A stretch of 41,743 nt of DNA from Clostridium sp. (GCA_016302185.1 JAEDOC010000002.1:1-41743); one strand, 5' to 3'; shown: positions 1 through 8,258, counted from the first letter of the stretch. The notes: generated by a model from the sequence alone, not told the origin. A program made the numbers and translations.

Positions 1-124
1 AGCCCATCGAATACAGAAGACTTTCAGGGCGTTCCTCTCTGCCGGACCTCTCCCCCTTTTCTGCGTCCGTTTCTCGACAAATAAAAGCGGCGATATCCTC
101 CCTGCTTTTGAAAGATATTTCCAT
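1..124 (-). CDS. possible N-terminal part of an unknown protein (runs off the window)
   Basis: Reading the minus strand from an ATG at 124 gives about 41 codons with no stop up to the window edge, a charged sequence starting MEISFKSREDIAAFI. It lies 46 bp downstream of the MATE stop codon and could be the next gene of that operon. No clear Shine-Dalgarno sequence precedes the ATG, and a second minus-strand frame starting near 157 is also open to the edge, so even the frame is uncertain. I do not recognise a family. Confidence 0.2.
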   Translation of the reverse strand, partial: MEISFKSREDIAAFICRETDAEKGERSGREERPESLLYSMG

Positions 125-170
125 CTCACTACGCCGGGCGTTAGCTGCCGCGACGCCCTCATTTTCTGCG

Positions 171-1538
171 CTAAATCTCTATATTTTTCAGCACCTTCAT
201 ACAGTGAAAGAACGCCGGAATCAGGAACGCATCCGCGAAGATCCATGCCAGCGGCGACGCAAAACAGATGGCGATGTATCCGAAAACAGGAACCAGAGCA
301 AATCCGACAAGGGCGCGGGCGATCATTTCGCAGATGCCGGCGACGATGGCCAGGATACTGAAGCCCATGCCCTGGATGGTAAAACGCCATACGTTGACGA
401 TGGTCAGCGGGATATAGAACAGAGAATTAAAGGTCAAAAACTGGTGCGCTTGTGCGATGACCACGGTTTCGGAAGGATCAACGAAGAGCAGAGGGATGAT
501 GCCGCCGAACGTATACAGAATTCCGAAAGCGATGATAGAGTATACGGCACCTGCAAAGGTGGCAGAGTGGACACCCTGGCGGATTCGGGACAGCTTGCCG
601 GCTCCCACATTCTGTCCGGCATAGGTAGCCATAGTGCTTCCCAGTGCATCAAAGGGACAGCAGAAGAACATACTGATCTTCTGCCCGGCGGCAACAGAAG
701 CTACAGCGATGGAACCGAGAGAGTTGATGGCGGTCTGGATCACTACGGAGCCGATGGCTGTGATGGAATACTGCAGCCCCATGGGAATTCCCATTTTGCA
801 GAGAATGACGGCATGGCGCCCGGTGAGATGTGTTTCCTCACGTTCCATCTTTAATATATCAAATTTTTTGCGCATGTAGATAAGGCACAGGATGCCGGAA
901 ATGGCCTGAGAGATTACCGTGGCGTAGGCAGCGCCGGCCACGCCGGTATGCAGGGCCACGATAAAAGCCAGATCCAGTGCGATATTTAAAAGGCTGGAAA
1001 ATACTAAAAAGTATACCGGCGTTTTGGAGTCACCCAGAGAACGGATAATTCCTGCCAGCAGGTTATAGAGATAAGTGGCTGGAATTCCCAGAAAAATATA
1101 GAAAATATACTGGTAGGCACCGTCGATGATATTGTCCGGCGTCTGCATCCAGATGAGAATCTGCCGCGTCAGAATGCTGACGATGATGGTCATGACGGTG
1201 GCAAACAGAATGGAGAGCCAGGCGGCATTGGCGACGAACCGGCGCATATCCTTATAATCCTGCGCACCAAAGCGCTGGGCAACAGGAATGGAGAAGCCGG
1301 CGCAGACACCCATGACAAATCCATTGATCATAAAGTTGATAGCTCCGGTGGAACCGACAGCGGCCAGCGCGTCGACGCCTAAAAACTGGCCGACAATCAC
1401 AGTATCTACCATACTGTAAAACTGCTGAAACAGCATGCCTAAAAGCATGGGAATCGCAAAACCGAGAATCAGGAGCATTGGGCTTCCTGTTGTCATATCT
1501 TTCGTAAGTGAACGGGATGCAGGTTGCTTTGTTGCCAT
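171..1538 (-). CDS. MATE family efflux transporter
   Basis: A 455-residue polytopic membrane protein of the multidrug and toxic compound extrusion family, which export cationic drugs or metabolites in exchange for Na+ or H+. It shows about 12 hydrophobic segments in two related halves. The N-terminal half has the family-typical run of a short polar leader, then PMLLGMLFQQFYSMVD and VGQFLGVDALAAVG near residues 30-65; the second half repeats the pattern around residues 245-300 (GMGIPMGLQ-like stretch, then GQNVGAGK). Length is normal for the family. The ATG at 1538 is preceded by AGGAGG at good spacing. The gene is transcribed away from the GTPase-NYN gene and has its own promoter candidate and palindrome upstream. 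Substrate cannot be told from sequence. Confidence 0.93.
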   Translation of the reverse strand: MATKQPASRSLTKDMTTGSPMLLILGFAIPMLLGMLFQQFYSMVDTVIVGQFLGVDALAAVGSTGAINFMINGFVMGVCAGFSIPVAQRFGAQDYKDMRRFVANAAWLSILFATVMTIIVSILTRQILIWMQTPDNIIDGAYQYIFYIFLGIPATYLYNLLAGIIRSLGDSKTPVYFLVFSSLLNIALDLAFIVALHTGVAGAAYATVISQAISGILCLIYMRKKFDILKMEREETHLTGRHAVILCKMGIPMGLQYSITAIGSVVIQTAINSLGSIAVASVAAGQKISMFFCCPFDALGSTMATYAGQNVGAGKLSRIRQGVHSATFAGAVYSIIAFGILYTFGGIIPLLFVDPSETVVIAQAHQFLTFNSLFYIPLTIVNVWRFTIQGMGFSILAIVAGICEMIARALVGFALVPVFGYIAICFASPLAWIFADAFLIPAFFHCMKVLKNIEI

Positions 1539-1555
1539 TTTTCTTCCTCCTCAAA

Positions 1556-1569
1556 GCGGCATTTGCCGC
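1556..1569 (-). promoter_or_regulatory. palindrome in the MATE leader, operator candidate
   Basis: GCGGCATTTGCCGC is a perfect 6-2-6 inverted repeat immediately upstream of the MATE ribosome binding site and downstream of its promoter. The two-base centre is too small for a good RNA hairpin loop, so a dimeric repressor site is the likelier reading. The regulator is unknown. Confidence 0.4.
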
Positions 1570-1579
1570 AGTTCAGACC

Positions 1580-1608
1580 ATTCTATAAAAAAATTAGTAA
1601 AATGGCAA
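1580..1608 (-). promoter_or_regulatory. sigma-A promoter candidate for the MATE gene
   Basis: On the minus strand TTGCCA (1608-1603) and TAGAAT (1585-1580) are separated by 17 bp, 42 bp upstream of the start codon. Each hexamer has one or two mismatches to consensus. Confidence 0.5.
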
Positions 1609-1687
1609 TTCATAATCCGCACAAAAAAATCCAGAAAAATACAGTAAAAAGGGAATCATTCTACAAGGGTTGAAAAGGACCGTTGAC

Positions 1688-1727
1688 TCGACGATTGTCT
1701 TCTCTTGTGATATACTGATATCAGTAT
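1688..1727 (+). promoter_or_regulatory. weak promoter overlapped by a 16-bp perfect palindrome
   Basis: TCGACG (1688-1693) and TATACT (1711-1716) are 17 bp apart. The -10 lies inside ATACTGATATCAGTAT (1712-1727), a perfect palindrome ending 8 bp before the AGGAG of the GTPase-NYN gene. A repressor bound there would block both the -10 and the start site. Alternatively, the transcribed part could form a small hairpin next to the ribosome binding site. Confidence 0.45.
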
Positions 1728-1751
1728 GCAATCACAGGAGGAGACATTTTC

Positions 1752-4571
1752 ATGGGTGAACAGAAGCAGGAAAACGAAAAAAAACATATTTGTGCGGGGC
1801 TGCTGGCCCATGTTGATGCGGGAAAGACAACCCTTTCGGAGGCGATGCTTTATACGGGCGGTGCGATTCGGAAACTGGGTAGAGTGGATAAGGGGGATGC
1901 CTTCTTAGATACCTATGAGCTGGAAAAAAAGAGGGGCATTACTATTTTTTCCAAGCAGGCGCTGCTGCGTTATCATGATATGGAGATCACGCTTCTGGAT
2001 ACGCCGGGACATGTGGATTTTTCCGCGGAAATGGAGCGGACGCTGCAGGTATTGGATTATGCGATTCTGGTGATCAGCGGCTCAGAAGGGGTGCAGGGGC
2101 ACACAAGGACGCTGTGGCGCCTGCTGGCCCGCTATGAGGTTCCCACCTTCCTGTTTATTAATAAGATGGATCTGGCGGGAGAACAAAAAGAGGAGATTCT
2201 CGCAGATTTAAAGAAAAACCTGGGAGGCAATTTCGTTGATTTCGGAACCGAGGGAAGCGAGGAATTTCTGGAAAATGCAGCCATGTCAGAAGAGAGTGTG
2301 CTGGAACAGTATCTGGAAACAGGAGAAATCGCAGTGGAGACGATACGGAATCTGATTACGGACAGGGAATTGTTTCCCTGCTTCTTCGGATCCGCACTGC
2401 GTCTGTCCGGGGTAGAAGAGTTTATGCGGGGGATGGAAACCTATATGGATGTGCCTCTGTACCCGGAGAAATTTGGCGCCAGAGTGTTCAAGATTGCCAG
2501 AGATCCCCAGGGAAACCGTCTTACCTATGTGAAAGTGACCGGAGGGACGCTTCGTGTCAAGGATATGATTGACGGCGAGAAGGTCAATCAGCTGAGAGTC
2601 TATTCCGGCGATAAGTATGAGATGATTTCGGAGGCAAAAGCCGGGACGGTCTGTGCGGTGACCGGTCTTACGAAGGCTGTGCCCGGGCACGGTCTGGGGA
2701 TTGATGCGGAAACTGTGTTTCCGGTACTGGAGCCGGTACTGACGTATCGGATTCTTCTGCCGGAGGAGGTGGATGCAGCAGCTATGCTTCCGAAACTGTT
2801 ACAGCTGGAAGAAGAGGAGCCGGAGCTGCACATCGCCTGGGAAGAAGAAAAAAAGGAGATTCACGCCCAGTTGATGGGAGAGATCCAGATGGAAATCCTG
2901 AAAAGCCTGGTCAAAGAGCGGTTTGACATTTCCATTGGATTTGGTGAGCGGAGTATTGTATATAAGGAAACCATTCAGAATACGGTGGAGGGCGTGGGCC
3001 ATTTTGAACCCCTGCGCCACTATGCGGAGGTGCACCTGCTGCTGGAGCCGGGAGAGCCGGGCAGCGGTATGACCTTCGGGACGGCCTGCAGTGAGGATAT
3101 TCTGGATAAGAACTGGCAGCGGCTGGTGATGACTCATCTGGAGGAGAAAGAACACCGGGGAGTGCTGACCGGCGCTCCGCTGACGGATATGCGGATTACG
3201 CTGATGTCCGGACGGGCCCATGTGAAGCATACGGAGGGCGGTGATTTCCGTCAGTCGGTGTACCGGGCGGTGCGTCAGGGCCTGATGCAGGCAGAATCCG
3301 TGCTGCTGGAGCCATTTTATGATTTTCGTCTGGAGATTCCGGAGCGGATGATTGGGCGGGCGATGACAGATATCGAGCGGATGAACGGGAGCTTTGAACC
3401 TCCGATGATTGAACTGGAACAGGCGATTTTAAAAGGAACGGCTCCGGTTTCCACCATGGACGGGTATCAGGCGGAGGTGACGGCCTATACCGGCGGTACG
3501 GGACATCTTACCTGTGTGCTGAAGGGCTATGGTCCATGCCACAATGCAGAGGAGGTTATTGCTGCCAGCGGTTACGATCCGGATGCGGATCTGGAGAATC
3601 CGTCCGGTTCCGTTTTCTGTACCCATGGTGCAGGCTTTGTGGTGAACTGGGATGAAGTGGCTTCTTATATGCATCTGGAGAGCTGCCTGACTGCGGCGGG
3701 AAAACGGGGGGCCTCCCGGGCGGAGGAAGCTGCGTCCGGAGCCCGGTCCGCGGATGGCCTGGGAGGAAACAGCCGTCAGGGAACGGCTTCTCAGGAAATC
3801 TGGATTGGAACGGATGAGATAGACAGTATTTTATCCAGAACCTATAACGCCAATAAAAGAAATAAGAACGCCGGAAGACGGAAATGGAGCGGTAAGACGG
3901 TCTCCGGCGTACGAAACGGAGGCGGTGCCGCGGTTTCGCGCCTGACAGACAGTACCTATCGCCAGCCGGGAACCTATACTGCCGGAACTTCCGTACAAAA
4001 AGAAACTGCTGCACCAAAAGGAATATCTGTGCCGAAAGGAAAGGAGCCCCCCAGGGATGAATATCTTCTGGTAGATGGCTATAATATCATTTTTGCATGG
4101 CAGGAGCTGAAAGAACTGGCGGAAATCAATATTGACAGTGCCAGAGATAAGCTTTTGGATATTCTCTGTAATTATCAGGGCTATAAAAAGTGCGGACTGA
4201 TTGCGGTGTTCGACGCGTACCGCGTGCAGGGCCACGCCACGGAATTTCTGGACTATCACAATATTCATGTGGTCTATACAAAAGAAGCGGAGACGGCGGA
4301 TCAGTATATTGAAAAATTTGCCCACGAAAATGGGAAGAAATACCGGATCACGGTGGCTACCTCCGATCACCTGGAGCAGATTATTATCCGTGGACAGGGC
4401 TGCGTGCTTCTTTCCGCCAGAGAATTTGAAAAAGAGATCACCCGGGTGGAAGAACTGTTGCGGCAGGAGCATGGAGTTGGAACTCCTCCCAAAAGCAGCC
4501 GGCATTATCTGTTTGATTCGATTCCGAAGAATGTATTGGAGCAGCTGCGTCGGGAAGCCGGGGAAGAGTAG
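1752..4571 (+). CDS. TetM/EF-G-like ribosomal GTPase fused to a C-terminal NYN (YacP/Rae1-like) domain
   Basis: 939 residues. The first 640 or so follow ribosomal-protection proteins and EF-G: G1 AHVDAGKTT at residues 19-27, RGITI as the switch-I element, DTPGHVDF as G3, NKMD as G4, then beta-barrel and EF-G-like domains III-V. A basic, low-complexity linker of about 110 residues follows (roughly 655-765). Residues 770-930 form a NYN/PIN-like nuclease domain of the YacP type: LVDGYNII with Asp775, FDAYR, a KEAETADQYIE stretch and ATSDH, the acidic residues expected to bind metal. Bacillus YacP (Rae1) cleaves mRNA in the ribosomal A site, so the fusion suggests a GTPase that docks on stalled ribosomes and delivers a nuclease; this role is inferred. 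It may be labelled tetracycline resistance by homology, but the extra domain argues for a housekeeping or rescue function. AGGAG at 1736 sets the start. The next gene follows after 11 bp. Confidence 0.88.
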   Translation: MGEQKQENEKKHICAGLLAHVDAGKTTLSEAMLYTGGAIRKLGRVDKGDAFLDTYELEKKRGITIFSKQALLRYHDMEITLLDTPGHVDFSAEMERTLQVLDYAILVISGSEGVQGHTRTLWRLLARYEVPTFLFINKMDLAGEQKEEILADLKKNLGGNFVDFGTEGSEEFLENAAMSEESVLEQYLETGEIAVETIRNLITDRELFPCFFGSALRLSGVEEFMRGMETYMDVPLYPEKFGARVFKIARDPQGNRLTYVKVTGGTLRVKDMIDGEKVNQLRVYSGDKYEMISEAKAGTVCAVTGLTKAVPGHGLGIDAETVFPVLEPVLTYRILLPEEVDAAAMLPKLLQLEEEEPELHIAWEEEKKEIHAQLMGEIQMEILKSLVKERFDISIGFGERSIVYKETIQNTVEGVGHFEPLRHYAEVHLLLEPGEPGSGMTFGTACSEDILDKNWQRLVMTHLEEKEHRGVLTGAPLTDMRITLMSGRAHVKHTEGGDFRQSVYRAVRQGLMQAESVLLEPFYDFRLEIPERMIGRAMTDIERMNGSFEPPMIELEQAILKGTAPVSTMDGYQAEVTAYTGGTGHLTCVLKGYGPCHNAEEVIAASGYDPDADLENPSGSVFCTHGAGFVVNWDEVASYMHLESCLTAAGKRGASRAEEAASGARSADGLGGNSRQGTASQEIWIGTDEIDSILSRTYNANKRNKNAGRRKWSGKTVSGVRNGGGAAVSRLTDSTYRQPGTYTAGTSVQKETAAPKGISVPKGKEPPRDEYLLVDGYNIIFAWQELKELAEINIDSARDKLLDILCNYQGYKKCGLIAVFDAYRVQGHATEFLDYHNIHVVYTKEAETADQYIEKFAHENGKKYRITVATSDHLEQIIIRGQGCVLLSAREFEKEITRVEELLRQEHGVGTPPKSSRHYLFDSIPKNVLEQLRREAGEE

Positions 4572-4582
4572 GGAAAAGAAAA

Positions 4583-5341
4583 ATGGCAAGAGATAAGCTT
4601 GATTTTCAGAGCGGCTGCTGTATCTGCGGCAAACCGCTGGTGTATGAGACAGAAAGCCGCCTGCGCGTCTGTGCGGTCTGCGGCAAAGAGGTAAAAAGCA
4701 ATGCGGCCTGCGAGGATGGCCATTTTGTCTGTGACAGCTGTCACAGCTCGGGTTTCGTCGGAATCCGGGGATTTTTAAAGTACAGCACGGAGACGGATCC
4801 GGATCGCCTGTTTCTGGAGGCGGTTGCCCATCCCGGTGTACATATGCACGGGCCGGAGCACCACTGTATTGTGCCCTGGGTTCTTCTGACTGCATATCGT
4901 AATAACGGAGGCCGACTTTCGGTTCCTTATGACGATGCCATGGAGGAAGCGTATCAGCGGGGAAGTCAGGTGCCGGGGGGAATCTGCGGCTTCTGGGGGA
5001 CCTGCGGAGCGGCCATCGGAGCGGGAATCTACGCCAGCCTTCTGCTGGGCTCCGCACCGTTAAACGGGGAGATTTGGCCGGTTCCTCAGACGCTGACGGC
5101 AGCCTGTCTGGAGAAAATAGCTTCTGTGGGAGGACCTCGCTGCTGCAAAAGAGATTCCCGTCTGGCGATCGAGGCTGCGGTGGAATTTACGGCACAGCAG
5201 GCAAGGATTCAGATGCCGCTTCGAAAGACATGGGAAAGCTGCAGCTTCAGTGAGATGAACGCGCAGTGCCGCAGGGGCGGCTGTCCGTATTACAAAAGAA
5301 AATGCATTCCGGAAGAAAAAAGTGGTTGGAATCTGTCGTAA
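4583..5341 (+). CDS. Cys-rich DUF5714-type protein of unknown function
   Basis: 252 residues. The N-terminus carries CCICGK, CAVCGK and a DGHFVCDSCH motif, which look like two small metal-binding knuckles. The middle has MHGPEHH followed by VPWVLLTAYRN, and then QVPGGICGFWGTCGAA, a glycine/cysteine-rich block; the C-terminus has further cysteines (CRRGGCPYYKRKC). I recognise this combination as the DUF5714 type, whose biochemical role I do not know. The many conserved Cys and His residues fit an Fe-S or zinc protein. Its start lies 11 bp after the GTPase-NYN stop, with GGGAAAAG as a weak ribosome binding site, so the two are co-transcribed and probably translationally coupled. A weak terminator follows. 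Confidence 0.75.
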   Translation: MARDKLDFQSGCCICGKPLVYETESRLRVCAVCGKEVKSNAACEDGHFVCDSCHSSGFVGIRGFLKYSTETDPDRLFLEAVAHPGVHMHGPEHHCIVPWVLLTAYRNNGGRLSVPYDDAMEEAYQRGSQVPGGICGFWGTCGAAIGAGIYASLLLGSAPLNGEIWPVPQTLTAACLEKIASVGGPRCCKRDSRLAIEAAVEFTAQQARIQMPLRKTWESCSFSEMNAQCRRGGCPYYKRKCIPEEKSGWNLS

Positions 5342-5390
5342 AATGTAGAAATTCAAACAACTGTAAAAAATGGCAGAACCCTTGAAAAAT

Positions 5391-5411
5391 AAAGGCTTTT
5401 GGCCTTTTTTT
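5391..5411 (+). terminator. intrinsic terminator after the GTPase-NYN/DUF5714 operon
   Basis: AAAGGC (5391-5396), loop TTTTG, GCCTTT (5402-5407), running into a T tract. The stem is short, so termination may be partial. Confidence 0.5.
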
Positions 5412-5464
5412 AACGATGGTTTTTAGACTATTTTTTAGAAAGTTTATAGAGTTTTAATAAATGC

Positions 5465-5493
5465 TTGACAATTATATGGAAAATTACTATAAT
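5465..5493 (+). promoter_or_regulatory. consensus sigma-A promoter of the AGCS symporter
   Basis: TTGACA (5465-5470), 17 bp, TATAAT (5488-5493): a perfect match in both hexamers and spacing. It predicts a start near 5500 and an untranslated leader of about 155 nt. Confidence 0.85.
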
Positions 5494-5499
5494 AGACTT

Positions 5500-5658
5500 A
5501 AGTCCAAAACGTGGTTTATATGTGAAAATTGCATAATATCCATGTAATTTTTATGTGTAGACACAGGATGCACAAATTAACGTGGATTCTTCAGGGCGGA
5601 GAATCTGCAATGCCAAGCGCGCGGCATGACAAAAATCTCATAAGGGGGAAAAGTTAAT
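5500..5658 (+). promoter_or_regulatory. long structured 5' leader of the symporter mRNA
   Basis: The leader holds a hairpin GATTCT (5585-5590) / AGAATC (5600-5605) with a 9-nt loop, then TGCC (5611-5614) / GGCA (5623-5626), then the ribosome binding site AAGGGGG. I do not recognise a known riboswitch class; a glycine or guanidine riboswitch was considered and not seen. The rest of the 317-bp intergenic stretch (5342-5464) holds only the terminator and AT-rich DNA. Confidence 0.35.
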
Positions 5659-7158
5659 ATGATCGAAGCATTAAACAATGTTGTTGGTTGGCTGAATGGT
5701 CCGATTTGGGGCGTTGGAATGCTGATCCTCATCTTTGGTAGTGGTATTTACTTTACCGTCGGATTAAAAGGTTTCCAGTTTGCTCGTTTCAGAGATATGT
5801 GGAGCCGTATTCTGGATAAGGGTGATTCCGAATCCGGTATCTCCTCATTCGCATCCTTCTGTACGACAATGGCCATGCGTGTTGGTACCGGTAACGTAGC
5901 CGGTGTAGCCGTTGCTCTTTACATGGGCGGCCCGGGTGCTATGTTCTGGATGATCTTAGCCGGTATGACCAACTCCGCAGTATGTTTCACCGAGTGTGTA
6001 CTTTCCGTTCTTTACAAGACAAAGATCGATGGTCAGTACCGTGGCGGCGGTGCATACGTTGCTGAGAGAGGTCTTGGCTGGAAATGGTATGGCGCTTTCT
6101 ATGCTGCATTCTTCGGAATCGGCGTTATCTGCTTCATGCCGGCAGCTGCAACCTATACTATCTGTGATGGTTTCAAGAACGCTCTTGGTATCCCGATGTG
6201 GATCACCGCTCTTGTTATCGCAGTAATTATGGCAATCGTAGTTATGGGCGGTGTTAAGAGAATCAGTGCTGCTGCATCTCTTCTGGTTCCGCCGATGGTT
6301 ATCGTTTACCTGCTTGTTACTGTTATCGTTTTAGTTACCAACCTTGGCGCGATTCCTGGCGTTGTTGCTGACGTTGTGAAATGTGCGTTTGGTTCCAAGG
6401 AAGCTTTCCTGGGCGGCGGTATTGGTATCGCTATCCAGCAGGGTGTTAAGAGAGGTACCTTCTCATCTGCATCTGGTATGGGTGAGTCCATGCCTACCGC
6501 AGCAGCAGCAGAGACCAGCCATCCGGTGAAACAGGGTCTGGCAAATGCAGCTGGTGTTTGGCTTGATACCGTTATCGTATGTACTGCATCTGGTCTGATG
6601 ATGCTTCTGACCGGCTGCTACAATACACAGTTTGGTTACGTTGGTACCGGTGCTCCGGAGCTTGCTGACTTAGCTGCAGCAGGAACCAACGGCGTTATCT
6701 TCGTTCAGTTAGGCTGCCGTACCGTTATGGGTGGCATTGCTCCTCTGTTCGTTGCTATCATGCTGGCTCTGTTCTCCTTCACCTGCTTAATCAGCTACTA
6801 CTACGAGGGCGAGACCTCCGTACTGTATCTGTTCCAGGGCGAAGGCAAAGCAAAGACACGTAAAGCTGTTATCAGAGTAATGCAGATCGCTATGCCGATC
6901 CTCATCTTCATCTGGGGTAATGTTGAGTCCGGCCTTGCCTGGAACTTATCTGACTTAGCTCTTGGTGGCGCTACCTGGATTAACATGCTTGTTGTATTAA
7001 TCCTTTCTCCGAAGGCATTTGCTCTTTACAAGGATTACTGCGAGCAGATGAAGGCAAAGAAGGATCCGTACTACAATCCGGATAAGCTTTGCTGGAAGGG
7101 CGTAGATGTTGAGATGTGGAAAGAGATCAACAAGAAACGTATCGAGGCTGATAAATAA
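5659..7158 (+). CDS. AGCS family sodium:alanine/glycine symporter
   Basis: 499 residues with about 10-11 membrane segments, matching the alanine or glycine:cation symporter family (AlsT/AgcS/DagA type) in length and motifs. SFASFCTTMAMRVGTGNVAGVAVAL near residues 62-86 is the substrate- and sodium-binding region, and GVKRGTFSSASGMGESMPTAAAAETSHPVKQG near 270-300 is the second family signature. It would import alanine, glycine or a similar small amino acid with Na+. Codon use is strongly biased (GGT, GTT, CGT, GCT), unlike the GGA/CGG-rich neighbours, which together with its consensus promoter points to high expression. It is monocistronic: promoter at 5465 and a strong terminator at 7213. Confidence 0.95.
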   Translation: MIEALNNVVGWLNGPIWGVGMLILIFGSGIYFTVGLKGFQFARFRDMWSRILDKGDSESGISSFASFCTTMAMRVGTGNVAGVAVALYMGGPGAMFWMILAGMTNSAVCFTECVLSVLYKTKIDGQYRGGGAYVAERGLGWKWYGAFYAAFFGIGVICFMPAAATYTICDGFKNALGIPMWITALVIAVIMAIVVMGGVKRISAAASLLVPPMVIVYLLVTVIVLVTNLGAIPGVVADVVKCAFGSKEAFLGGGIGIAIQQGVKRGTFSSASGMGESMPTAAAAETSHPVKQGLANAAGVWLDTVIVCTASGLMMLLTGCYNTQFGYVGTGAPELADLAAAGTNGVIFVQLGCRTVMGGIAPLFVAIMLALFSFTCLISYYYEGETSVLYLFQGEGKAKTRKAVIRVMQIAMPILIFIWGNVESGLAWNLSDLALGGATWINMLVVLILSPKAFALYKDYCEQMKAKKDPYYNPDKLCWKGVDVEMWKEINKKRIEADK

Positions 7159-7212
7159 TCATTCGAAGATTCGCTTCTGTAAGTGATTCTACATAAACAC
7201 GAAGAATAAGAG

Positions 7213-7249
7213 AGTATCCTTTCATCTTAGGATGGAAGGGTACTTTTTT
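7213..7249 (+). terminator. strong intrinsic terminator after the symporter
   Basis: A 13-bp stem, 7214-7226 pairing with 7231-7243 around a TTAG loop (two G-T pairs), followed by seven T residues. Confidence 0.9.
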
Positions 7250-7301
7250 ATTGTTTCAATTTAGGAAAGCCGGTGTTCTTTGCTGGCACCGGTTGTGTCT
7301 A

Positions 7302-8213
7302 TTAATTTGTATCAGAAAGAGAAATCCCCGATTTAAAATATTCACACATGTAGCTTATAAATTCATCGACGACAGGTTTTTCCTTTGCCTGTTCCAGCTC
7401 AATGACGTGAATATCCCGTCGGCAGACCGGGTAACGGATGGGAATCAGCGCGACCTGCGGTCCAGGGGGTCCGCCCCAGGATTTTTCAGGCCAGAAGCCG
7501 ATTCCAAGGCCGGCAGCAATCAGATTCCGGACGGATTCCGGACTGTTGCTTTCGAAGATCATCTGCGGGCGGATTCCTGCCTGACGGCAGAAGGAATCGC
7601 AGATTTCTCTCAGCTGCCAGCCATGTCCGAGACGGATATAGCCTTCTTTCCTGAGATCCCTGAGATCTACTGATTTTTTCTTTGCCAGCTCCGAGCCGGC
7701 TGGTACTGCCAGAAAGATTTCCTCCTGCAGGATCTCCTGACGGATAATGCCTTCCGGAAGGGGGATATTTGTTCCGGTGGGAAAGCCGGGAACGGCGCGT
7801 TTGGAATCAATATGGATATCGCAGGCTGAACTCATCTCGATCTGGGAAACCTGGAAATTCACATCTGGATGAAGACTGCGGTAAGAGATGATACAGTTGG
7901 TAATGAATGGGGAGGCAGCAAAGAAATTCAGATAAATGGTGCGTTCCGAGGAATAAACCGACTCCCACAGTTCATCCTTTAAACTGTCGATAGATTCCAT
8001 CAGAGGGATCAGCCGCTTTTTTAAAAGCCGGCCCTGTTCATTGAGATAGATCCGGTGGTTTTTCCGATCGAAGAGTTTGACTCCCAGCTCTGATTCCAGT
8101 CGGTGAATGGACTGGGAAAGAGCCGGCTGAGCAATGTGGAGATCCTCGGCGGCGCGGGTCAGATTTTCATAACGGGCGGCTTCCAGAAAGTAGCGAAACT
8201 GCAGCAGTTCCAT
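7302..8213 (-). CDS. LysR family transcriptional regulator
   Basis: 303 residues. The N-terminal winged helix is typical: LLQFRYFLEAARYENLTRAA, then AQPALSQSIHRLESELGVKLFDR near residues 25-50. The remaining 240 residues form the periplasmic-binding-protein-like effector domain, with the conserved late motif NLIAAGLGIGFWPE. Length is normal. GAGGAAA precedes the ATG at 8213. It is convergent with the AGCS symporter and divergent from the V-type ATPase operon; LysR proteins most often control a divergent gene, so either the ATPase or the symporter is a candidate target. An inverted repeat lies in its promoter region. The inducer is not predictable. Confidence 0.93.
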   Translation of the reverse strand: MELLQFRYFLEAARYENLTRAAEDLHIAQPALSQSIHRLESELGVKLFDRKNHRIYLNEQGRLLKKRLIPLMESIDSLKDELWESVYSSERTIYLNFFAASPFITNCIISYRSLHPDVNFQVSQIEMSSACDIHIDSKRAVPGFPTGTNIPLPEGIIRQEILQEEIFLAVPAGSELAKKKSVDLRDLRKEGYIRLGHGWQLREICDSFCRQAGIRPQMIFESNSPESVRNLIAAGLGIGFWPEKSWGGPPGPQVALIPIRYPVCRRDIHVIELEQAKEKPVVDEFISYMCEYFKSGISLSDTN

Positions 8214-8238
8214 GGTATTTCCTCACTTTTTTCTATGT

Positions 8239-8258
8239 TTATAATGTTAATATTATAA
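8239..8258. promoter_or_regulatory. LysR-box-like inverted repeat
   Basis: TTATAATGTTAATATTATAA is a perfect 7-6-7 inverted repeat, 26 bp upstream of the LysR start codon and about 20 bp upstream of the V-ATPase -35. It has the T-N11-A geometry of LysR-type sites, but the surrounding DNA is almost pure A+T, so a chance match is possible. Confidence 0.35.

Noticed and set aside
1752..4571. Acquired tetracycline-resistance gene
   Set aside because: No mobile element flanks it, and it carries an extra NYN domain and a co-transcribed partner; resistance cannot be claimed from sequence alone.
3831..5057. Long open frame on the minus strand opposite the NYN domain and DUF5714 genes
   Set aside because: Arg/Pro/Ser-rich composition, no ribosome binding site and overlap with two well-supported genes: an antisense artefact.
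5500..5658. Glycine or guanidine riboswitch before the symporter
   Set aside because: The conserved core sequences of these classes are not visible.
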